Of a stretch of 64,000 nt of DNA, positions 58,365 to 64,000 are shown one piece after another. The stretch is taken from positions 682,001 through 746,000 of the forward strand of contig DAJPGB010000001.1 of NCBI GenBank assembly GCA_025992855.1. The letters are read 5' to 3'. Source of the stretch: Coriobacteriaceae bacterium. GTDB lineage: Bacteria > Actinomycetota > Coriobacteriia > Coriobacteriales > Coriobacteriaceae. Below the pieces are notes generated by a model. That model was given only the letters and a program-made list of their open reading frames with translations. It made no database searches and was not told the DNA's origin. Every line of letters begins with the position of its first letter. Within the stretch, counting starts at the first letter, position 1. The position numbers and the translations under genes are program-made.

Positions 58365-60013
58365 TGAAGGCGATCTGGCTTGCGTGCTGCGCGTGCGGCG
58401 ATTACGGGCTGTTGCAGCGGGAAGTCGAGGGCCGTGATGTGGGTGCACAGGTGCTTCGCGTGGGTGACCTGGACGGGCTGGTTTCCATGGCGCGGGCGTT
58501 TCCGTCGCGCCGCGGGGCTGCCATCATCGCGGCGTCTCTGTTTGATACCGAAGATGTGCGCAAGACTGTTGCGCGCCTGACGGCCGAAGGCCGCGTGAGT
58601 CGCGTGGTCGTGTTGATAGAAGCGCTCGATCCGTCGGATATCGAGGGGCTGTTTCGCGCGGGGGCGACCGAGGTCATCGCTGCACACAGTATATGCGGCA
58701 ACGGGCGCGCGGGCGAGGGAGCGGTTGATTCCGATCGGCGCATGACGATTGAGCCCGATGCTTTTGTTGATAGGGAACCCGGGGCGCCTCGCGCTACAAG
58801 AGGCCCGCGTGTTGATGATTATGGAAAAGCGGAAGCCGAGCATGGTCGGCGCCCCCGGAACCCCCTTGTATGCGATGACGCTGGAGGGCCGGCGCAGCAT
58901 GCTGGCGACTCCCCGGCTGTAGATTTGGGATACGTGCACGGCGTGAATCTGGCGGATGAACTCGACGAAGTTGAGGGCTTTGCCAGGTGCGGCGAGTTGT
59001 CGCTGATGCAGCATGAGCAGATTGCTCAGAACGAGCCTGCCTCGCAGACCGAACAAGCTGTCATGCCGGCTTGGACGCAGCGTGTGGTTGCGGCGGGGGA
59101 GACGGGGACGCTGTCACCGACGCCCGCTCCGCCGCCTCCGATGCCGCCGGCAGACGCTGCCGCTCCGCAGCATCGAGCTCCGGTCATCTGCGCCATTTCG
59201 GGTTCGGGCGGTTGCGGCAAGTCGACGATCGTTGCCACCATGGCACACACATCGTCGCTGTTGGGCTTGCGTGCCGCCGTGCTCGACCTGGACCTGATGT
59301 TTGGAAACCTTTACGACTTGTTAGGCGTCGATGCTCCGCGCGATATGGCGGCACTTATCGAGCCGTCGGCGGCGGGCACGCTCGCCGAGCCGGATATCGT
59401 GGCCGCATCGATGCGCGTGGCGCCGGGCGTTACGCTCTGGGGTCCCGTCGCGGCGCCCGAGCAAGCCGAGCTCATGGCGCGTCCGGTGGAGCTACTGCTT
59501 GATGTCCTGCGTCGCGAATCCGACGTGGTCTTTATCGATACCTCGGTCTTTTGGGGCGACGCCGTGGCGGCTGCGGTGGCGGCGAGCGACCGTTGCCTGG
59601 TCGTTGGCGATGCGGCGGTGTCGTCCGCGACATCGGCGTCGCGCGTCATTGAACTGGCAAGTCGAGTAGGTGTGCCGCGCACGCGCATGAGCGCCGTGTT
59701 CAACCGGTTCGGTGCGCGCGGGGCAGACGAGGACGTCGCCATGCGCTTTGAGATTGCCTGCGCGTTGAGCTCCAAGATTCGTATCGCCGATGGCGGGCAG
59801 GATCTCGCCGCGCTCATGGCGTTTGGGCGCGCTGACGAGGCAGTGGGGCAGACCAGTGCTTTTGCGACCAGCGTACGCGAGGCCACGCGCGAGATGCTCG
59901 TGGAACTGGGGTGTGCCGTCGGCCCTTGGAGCGATATGGTCGCCGACCGTGCAACGCGCACCGAACGCCCGCGTATCCGCCTTCCCTGGTCGCGCGAGGG
60001 TGATCAGCGATGA
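58364..60013 (+). CDS. TadZ/CpaE-like pilus localisation ATPase
   Basis: A 549-residue protein. The N-terminal ~110 residues are receiver-like without a clear phospho-Asp, as usual for TadZ/CpaE. A long, low-conservation linker (~115-270, ending in TPAPPPPMPPADAAAPQ) follows. A MinD/ParA-type ATPase domain (~275-500) has the deviant Walker A SGSGGCGKST and LDLDLMFGNLYDLLG. TadZ places the Tad machine at a cell site. It overlaps CpaB by one base and the TadA gene by four, so translation is coupled. Confidence 0.87.
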   Translation: MKAIWLACCACGDYGLLQREVEGRDVGAQVLRVGDLDGLVSMARAFPSRRGAAIIAASLFDTEDVRKTVARLTAEGRVSRVVVLIEALDPSDIEGLFRAGATEVIAAHSICGNGRAGEGAVDSDRRMTIEPDAFVDREPGAPRATRGPRVDDYGKAEAEHGRRPRNPLVCDDAGGPAQHAGDSPAVDLGYVHGVNLADELDEVEGFARCGELSLMQHEQIAQNEPASQTEQAVMPAWTQRVVAAGETGTLSPTPAPPPPMPPADAAAPQHRAPVICAISGSGGCGKSTIVATMAHTSSLLGLRAAVLDLDLMFGNLYDLLGVDAPRDMAALIEPSAAGTLAEPDIVAASMRVAPGVTLWGPVAAPEQAELMARPVELLLDVLRRESDVVFIDTSVFWGDAVAAAVAASDRCLVVGDAAVSSATSASRVIELASRVGVPRTRMSAVFNRFGARGADEDVAMRFEIACALSSKIRIADGGQDLAALMAFGRADEAVGQTSAFATSVREATREMLVELGCAVGPWSDMVADRATRTERPRIRLPWSREGDQR

Positions 60014-61338
60014 GCCTGCAAACAAGGATTAAGGCTGCCGGCGCTGCAGCGGCGGCAGCGCCTATAGATGCGGGGCGTCGCCGCGCGGTGAAACGACGTA
60101 CCAAGCGCGCAGTGATGGACCGCATGGGTTACGACGAAGTGGCGCGTATCAGCGCCTATATCGACCCGGCACTTGCCCGCTCGGAATTGCGTCCCGCGGT
60201 GGAGGCGGCGCTCAATGTTGAGGAGCCGACCGATCTCGCGACGACCGAGCGCGAGACCATCATCGACGAGATTTTGGATGACGTAGTGGGCTTGGGGCCG
60301 TTGCAGCCGCTCATCGAGGACGACACCGTTACCGAGATCATGATCAACGGCTGCCGCTCGGCTTTCTTTGAACGCGGTGGCGTCTTGTACCCCATCGAGC
60401 ATGCGTTTGAGGATGATGAGCAGATCCGTGTGCTTATCGACCGCATCATCTCGCCACTTGGCCGCCGTATCGACGAGCGCAGCCCCATCGTCAACGCCCG
60501 CCTCAAAACGGGCTATCGCGTCAACGCGGTGATTCCGCCTGTGGCGATTGACGGACCGATTCTCACCATCCGAAAGTTCTCGGACCGCATCTGCTCGCTG
60601 GACGAGCTTGTGGGGCTGGGGTCGCTGCCGCTTTGGTATGCGCAGCTGCTGTCGTGCGCGGTGTCGCTGCGACAGGACCTGGCGGTTGCGGGAGGCACGG
60701 GATCTGGTAAGACCACCCTGCTCAATGCGTTGTCATGCGAGATTTCCACCGGCGAGCGCATCGTGACGATCGAGGACTCTGCCGAGCTCAAGTTTGCGCA
60801 TCATCCGCACGTGGTGCGCCTAGAGGCGCGCGAGGCTTCAATTGAGGGTGAGGGTGCGGTGACGATCCGCGACCTAGTGACTAATGCCCTGCGCATGCGC
60901 CCCGACCGCATCGTGGTGGGCGAGGTGCGCGGTGCCGAGTGCTGCGACATGTTGCAGGCCATGAACACGGGCCACGACGGGTCGCTCACCACGCTTCATG
61001 CGGGTTCAGAACAGGAGACCGTGGTGCGTCTGACGTTGCTTGCACGTTATGGCATCGATCTGCCGAGCGAGCTCATCGAGGAGCAGATTGCCATGGCACT
61101 CGACGGTATCGTGATGTCCGAGCGCCACGCCGATGGCAGGCGCTTCGTCTCCTCGTATTCGGGGGTGCGACGCGCCGCATCGGGCGGTGTAGAGCTCGAG
61201 CGCTATGTGACGTTCGATGCCGCCGAGCGCACCTGGACGCTTGACCGCGAGCCGCCGTTTATCGCAGAAGGCCTGCGGTCGGGGACGCTCACACAAGAGG
61301 AGGTGGACGAATGGAGATCACTGTGCCCCTCGTCGTAG
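60010..61338 (+). CDS. tadA: Tad pilus assembly ATPase TadA (CpaF)
   Basis: A 442-residue hexameric secretion ATPase that drives pilus assembly and retraction. Walker A is GGTGSGKTTLLNAL, the Asp box TIEDSAELKF, Walker B MRPDRIVVGEVRGAE, and the His box follows in TGHDGSLTTLHA. The N-terminal ~130 residues include the VTEIMINGCRSAFFERGG region typical of CpaF. It overlaps the previous gene by ATGA. Confidence 0.93.
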   Translation: MSLQTRIKAAGAAAAAAPIDAGRRRAVKRRTKRAVMDRMGYDEVARISAYIDPALARSELRPAVEAALNVEEPTDLATTERETIIDEILDDVVGLGPLQPLIEDDTVTEIMINGCRSAFFERGGVLYPIEHAFEDDEQIRVLIDRIISPLGRRIDERSPIVNARLKTGYRVNAVIPPVAIDGPILTIRKFSDRICSLDELVGLGSLPLWYAQLLSCAVSLRQDLAVAGGTGSGKTTLLNALSCEISTGERIVTIEDSAELKFAHHPHVVRLEAREASIEGEGAVTIRDLVTNALRMRPDRIVVGEVRGAECCDMLQAMNTGHDGSLTTLHAGSEQETVVRLTLLARYGIDLPSELIEEQIAMALDGIVMSERHADGRRFVSSYSGVRRAASGGVELERYVTFDAAERTWTLDREPPFIAEGLRSGTLTQEEVDEWRSLCPSS

Positions 61339-62237
61339 GGGGCTTGGCAGGGCTTTCTGTCGCGACGGCGTGCGGGGCGGAACCTCGTGTGCCGCAGGTA
61401 CCGCCGGCGGAGCTGGCACGTCAGGCGCTCGAGACGGTGGCAGAGAAGCTGCCGCGTGAGCTGGTGGAAAACGATCTGCTGAAAAAGATCGCCCGTTCGT
61501 GGGCATCGCTGGCTCCGGCGCATCGCCTTGGCCTCGTGATCGAAGATGCTTCGGGACGTTTGGCGTTTCTGCTGCTATCGAGCGGTGTCTGCTGCGTTTT
61601 ACTAACGATGGTGTCGTTATCGCCCCTCGGATTTGCCTTGGGACTTGTTGCTCCGTTTGCCGTTGGTGCCGCTCGGGATGGCTTTGAGAGCCGGCGCGAG
61701 CAACACGATGCAGAAGAGGCAATGCCCGAGGCGTTTACCGCACTTTCCATGTCGCTTGCCTCGGGACATTCGCTGGCTCAGGGCATGCGCTTTGTGGGCG
61801 CTCATGCGCAAGAGCCAGTGCATACCGAGTTTTTGCGGGTGGCGGCGGCGATCGATTGCGGCATCTCGGCGACCGACGCGCTCGATGACTTGCTCGTGCG
61901 TATCGACGCCCCCGGTCTTTCGCTTGTGACCTTGGCGCTTAAGGTGTCTCAGCGCACCGGCGCTCCGCTTGCCGACTTACTGTCCGAGGCGTCGAGCATG
62001 GTGGGGGAGCGCATTGAGCTCAAGCGCCGCCTGGATGTTAAGACGTCGCAGGCTCGCATGTCTGCGCATATGGTCGCGGCGATGCCGGCGGGCATGTGCG
62101 CGGTGTTGGCGCTGCTTTCGGCAGATTTTCGTCGCGGTCTTGCGACGCCTGCCGGCGCGGGCGCTGTGGTGCTGGGTCTTGCCCTCAACGCCGTTGCCCT
62201 GGTGGTTATCCGGCGCATTATGCGGGTGGAGCTATGA
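61311..62237 (+). CDS. tadB: Tad inner-membrane platform protein TadB
   Basis: A 308-residue T2SF-domain membrane protein. Two hydrophobic segments near residues ~85-130 precede the cytoplasmic T2SF domain (FTALSMSLASGHSLAQGMRFVGAHAQEPVHTEF), and two near the C-terminus follow (MVAAMPAGMCAVLALLS). GAGGAGG lies eight bases before the ATG. The gene overlaps TadA by 28 bases. With TadC it forms the platform on which TadA acts. Confidence 0.88.
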   Translation: MEITVPLVVGGLAGLSVATACGAEPRVPQVPPAELARQALETVAEKLPRELVENDLLKKIARSWASLAPAHRLGLVIEDASGRLAFLLLSSGVCCVLLTMVSLSPLGFALGLVAPFAVGAARDGFESRREQHDAEEAMPEAFTALSMSLASGHSLAQGMRFVGAHAQEPVHTEFLRVAAAIDCGISATDALDDLLVRIDAPGLSLVTLALKVSQRTGAPLADLLSEASSMVGERIELKRRLDVKTSQARMSAHMVAAMPAGMCAVLALLSADFRRGLATPAGAGAVVLGLALNAVALVVIRRIMRVEL

Positions 62238-62875
62238 GCGCCCCGGTTGCAGTTGCGGCTTGCCTGTGCGCCCTGAGTGTATTTGTCGCGACGGGTTTGA
62301 ATCGGGCGGATGCACGCAAGATCGCAGGGGCCTGCAAGCGCGAGGCGGTGCTGGTCGCTGCCGCGGGTCGCTCGGTGGTCGATGCTCTGACCGCGCGAGT
62401 GAAGGGCGCGGTTGGAGCGGGCGGCCCGGCGCGAGTGTCGCTCGGCGAAGTGTCCGAGATGATCGATGTTGTGCGCTTGGGTCTTTCGGCCGGTCTTTCG
62501 TTTGATGCGGCGCTTGAGATTTTCTGCGCCAACCGCCGGTCAGTGCTGGCTCTTCGCCTTGAGCGCGCCTGCATGGCGTGGCAGGTGGGCGTGGGCACGC
62601 GTGAGGACGAGTTGTTGGCCGCCGCGCGCGACCTGGACGTGCGAGCGCTCGAGACCTTTGCCATCACGGTGGGGCAGGCGCTCGCCCTGGGTGCCCCACT
62701 TGCCGAGACGCTGGCCGCTCAAAGTCGCGAGATCCGTGCGGCTCATCGCGCCGCGGTCGAGCGCGAGATCGAGCGTGCACCCGTCAAGCTGCTGATTCCC
62801 ACCGGCACGCTCATCTTGCCGGCGTTGCTTCTGTCCATATTGGGCCCGCTGCTGGGAGCAGGCGGGATGATGTAG
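62234..62875 (+). CDS. tadC: Tad inner-membrane platform protein TadC
   Basis: A 213-residue T2SF-domain protein overlapping TadB by ATGA. One membrane segment at the N-terminus (VAVAACLCALSVFVATGL) is followed by the T2SF domain (MIDVVRLGLSAGLSFDAALEIFC) and a C-terminal helix (LIPTGTLILPALLLSILGPLL). It is shorter than most TadC proteins (~300 residues), missing part of the N-terminal region, which is common in actinobacterial loci. Confidence 0.85.
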   Translation: MSAPVAVAACLCALSVFVATGLNRADARKIAGACKREAVLVAAAGRSVVDALTARVKGAVGAGGPARVSLGEVSEMIDVVRLGLSAGLSFDAALEIFCANRRSVLALRLERACMAWQVGVGTREDELLAAARDLDVRALETFAITVGQALALGAPLAETLAAQSREIRAAHRAAVEREIERAPVKLLIPTGTLILPALLLSILGPLLGAGGMM

Positions 62876-62885
62876 GGAGGAATAC

Positions 62886-63119
62886 ATGAACACGATGACT
62901 GACGCTGCTGGCAAGGTCCAGGGCTGGGCGTTTTGCCGGGCGGCACATGTTCGTCAGCGCGCCAAGGAACTATTGCAGGAGGAGAGTGCACAGGGTACCA
63001 CCGAGTATGCCATCTTGGTCGGCGTGCTCGTGGTGATCGCGATTATCGCCATCGTCGCATTTAAGGGCAAGGTCCAAGATCTATGGAACGCTATCAGCGA
63101 GGGCATCAACAGCCTGTAG
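62886..63119 (+). CDS. flp: Flp-family type IVb pilin
   Basis: A 77-residue prepilin with AGGGAGGA before the ATG. A 36-residue charged leader ends in EESAQGTTEYAILVG and a hydrophobic helix (VLVVIAIIAIVAF), the Flp pilin shape. Aligning the Glu-Tyr at +5/+6 puts Ala at -1, where most Flp pilins have Gly. It should be processed by a prepilin peptidase not present in this window. It is probably the main pilus subunit. Confidence 0.9.
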   Translation: MNTMTDAAGKVQGWAFCRAAHVRQRAKELLQEESAQGTTEYAILVGVLVVIAIIAIVAFKGKVQDLWNAISEGINSL

Positions 63120-63646
63120 AGGGCGAGCGCCCCATCGGGGTGCTGCTGGTGTTTGCTTGCCTGACCGTGGCGATAGCGGCGGTGCTTTGGGGGCTTAACG
63201 CCGCGCGGCAGCAGCGTCCTGGGACCGCCTCCGATTTGGGCTCAGATTCGGCGGTGGCGTCTCAAAAAGATGAGATGCGAGATGCGGACGATTCGGATGT
63301 CGCTGTCACGGCGCAAACCTTTCTGCGGACGCTCGACAAGCGGTCTGGCACTGCGACGGATTCGCCTGAGGGCAACGCGATTGCGGTCCGGCTTGCATGG
63401 TCCGAGGACCGACCGATGACCGAAGCGGCGGCGGATATGCTGCGTGCCTATCGCGAGGTACCCACGGCGCAACTTGCTCTGAGCGGCTATCTCGACATCA
63501 AGGGAAACGTGTGGGGCGCCATCGTGCGCGACGAACGCGGCTGGGTCGATATGGTGACAATTGCCGCGGATGCTGGCGATGCTTCGTGTCGTCTGCGCGC
63601 CGTGCGCCTGAGCCCGCAGGCAACGGACTCAAAGGAGGGATCGTGA
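63083..63646 (+). CDS. Unknown single-pass membrane protein in the Tad operon
   Basis: A 187-residue frame overlapping the end of the Flp pilin gene by 37 bases. If the ATG at 63083 is used, one hydrophobic helix (IGVLLVFACLTVAIAAVLWGL, ~18-38) anchors a ~145-residue outside domain. Its ending (ALSGYLDIKGNVWGAIVRDERGWVDMVTI) suggests a small beta-rich fold. No family is recognised. A later GTG near 63140 would remove the cytoplasmic part. Its place between two pilin genes suggests a pilus accessory role. Confidence 0.65.
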   Translation: MERYQRGHQQPVEGERPIGVLLVFACLTVAIAAVLWGLNAARQQRPGTASDLGSDSAVASQKDEMRDADDSDVAVTAQTFLRTLDKRSGTATDSPEGNAIAVRLAWSEDRPMTEAAADMLRAYREVPTAQLALSGYLDIKGNVWGAIVRDERGWVDMVTIAADAGDASCRLRAVRLSPQATDSKEGS

Positions 63647-63647
63647 A

Positions 63648-63866
63648 ATGCATGATGTCCTGCGTGAGGAATCTGCCCAGGCGACGGTCGAATACGCCAT
63701 CGTCACGGTGGCGCTGTTATCGATCGTGCTGGCGATCGCGGGACTTTGGCGTGCCGGCACCGATGGGCGCTTGGCGGCGCTGGTTGAGCGGGCGGCATCC
63801 CATGGCGTTGCCTCGACGTCGGTTATCGACGCCGCTGCGGCCGCTAAGGACATCGCGTTGTATTGA
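63648..63866 (+). CDS. Second pilin-like/TadE-like small protein
   Basis: A 72-residue prepilin-like protein with AAAGGAGG upstream of the ATG. The short leader MHDVLREESAQATVEYAIV carries the same SAQ-x-T-x-E-Y processing motif as the Flp pilin, followed by a hydrophobic helix (TVALLSIVLAIAGLW). The remaining 40 residues are Ala-rich. It is likely a minor pilin of the same machine. The next gene begins inside its 3' end. Confidence 0.78.
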   Translation: MHDVLREESAQATVEYAIVTVALLSIVLAIAGLWRAGTDGRLAALVERAASHGVASTSVIDAAAAAKDIALY

Positions 63867-64000
63867 TGCCGCGCGCGAGGACCGGGCGCAGTCTACGGTC
63901 GAGGCCGCTTTTTTGCTGCCGACGTTTCTGACACTCATCCTCCTCGCGCTGCAACCGGTGTGCCTGCTCTATACGCGCGCGGTCATGGAGTCTGCCGCCG
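63802..64000 (+). CDS. TadE-like pseudopilin, N-terminal part
   Basis: An open frame that runs off the window. From the ATG at 63802 a basic leader (MALPRRRLSTPLRPL...) leads to EDRAQSTVEAAFLLPTFLTLILLALQPVC, the TadE-like processing site and hydrophobic helix. AQSTVE again has Ala before Gln, like the two pilins upstream. The start is uncertain; a TTG at 63808 or a non-ATG start nearer 63862 are alternatives. The gene overlaps the preceding pilin gene. Confidence 0.7.
   Translation, partial: MALPRRRLSTPLRPLRTSRCIDAAREDRAQSTVEAAFLLPTFLTLILLALQPVCLLYTRAVMESAA

Overview
The window reads as chromosome of a high-GC gut actinobacterium of the Coriobacteriia, most probably Collinsella. This rests on GC-rich third positions, mannose-family PTS sets paired with SIS-domain deglycases, an L-lactate-type dehydrogenase, a Tad pilus locus in actinobacterial style, and many short hairpin repeats between genes. 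The species is inferred from gene content; no search was run.

1-29.4 kb is dominated by sugar-amine uptake. It holds four GntR/UTRA regulators, four SIS-domain sugar-phosphate deglycase/isomerase-like paralogues, and two mannose-family PTS permeases (IIAB-IIC-IID at 5.4-8.1 kb; IIA, IIB, IIC, IID at 24.7-29.3 kb). The second permease set is interrupted by an IS200-type element. The nearest described analogue is the gfr-type system: a mannose-family PTS imports and phosphorylates a glycated amino acid, and an SIS deglycase splits it into sugar phosphate and amine. Between these genes lie housekeeping and unrelated genes: recQ, YitT family, ldh, metA (acetyl-CoA type by its Glu111), 5-formyl-THF cyclo-ligase, a hicAB toxin-antitoxin pair and a large M16 peptidase.

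29.4-36 kb is an accessory block ending at a tRNA-Val(GAC). It has an AlbA_2-domain regulator behind an unusual array of GAGAGATA repeats, an orphan protein, a divergently transcribed Sau3AI-like restriction-modification pair (5-methylcytosine methyltransferase plus MutH/Sau3AI-fold nuclease) and a DUF5710 protein.

36-57.5 kb is mostly core: a DMT exporter, a DUF4012 surface protein, glmM, an M32 carboxypeptidase, a T-box-controlled pheST operon, a CbiM-CbiQ-CbiO cobalt/nickel ECF transporter, pyruvate kinase, a Ca2+-type P-type ATPase with a structured leader, and rsgA.

57.7-64 kb is a tightly overlapping Tad/Flp pilus operon (CpaB, TadZ, TadA, TadB, TadC, Flp pilin, an unknown membrane protein, a second pilin-like protein and the start of a TadE-like protein) that runs off the window.

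The most unexplained content is the intergenic DNA. At least six families of hairpin or inverted-repeat elements recur, one showing compensatory base changes between two copies 29 kb apart. The strongest candidate system is the multi-paralogue GntR/SIS/PTS hub with its separate operator families.
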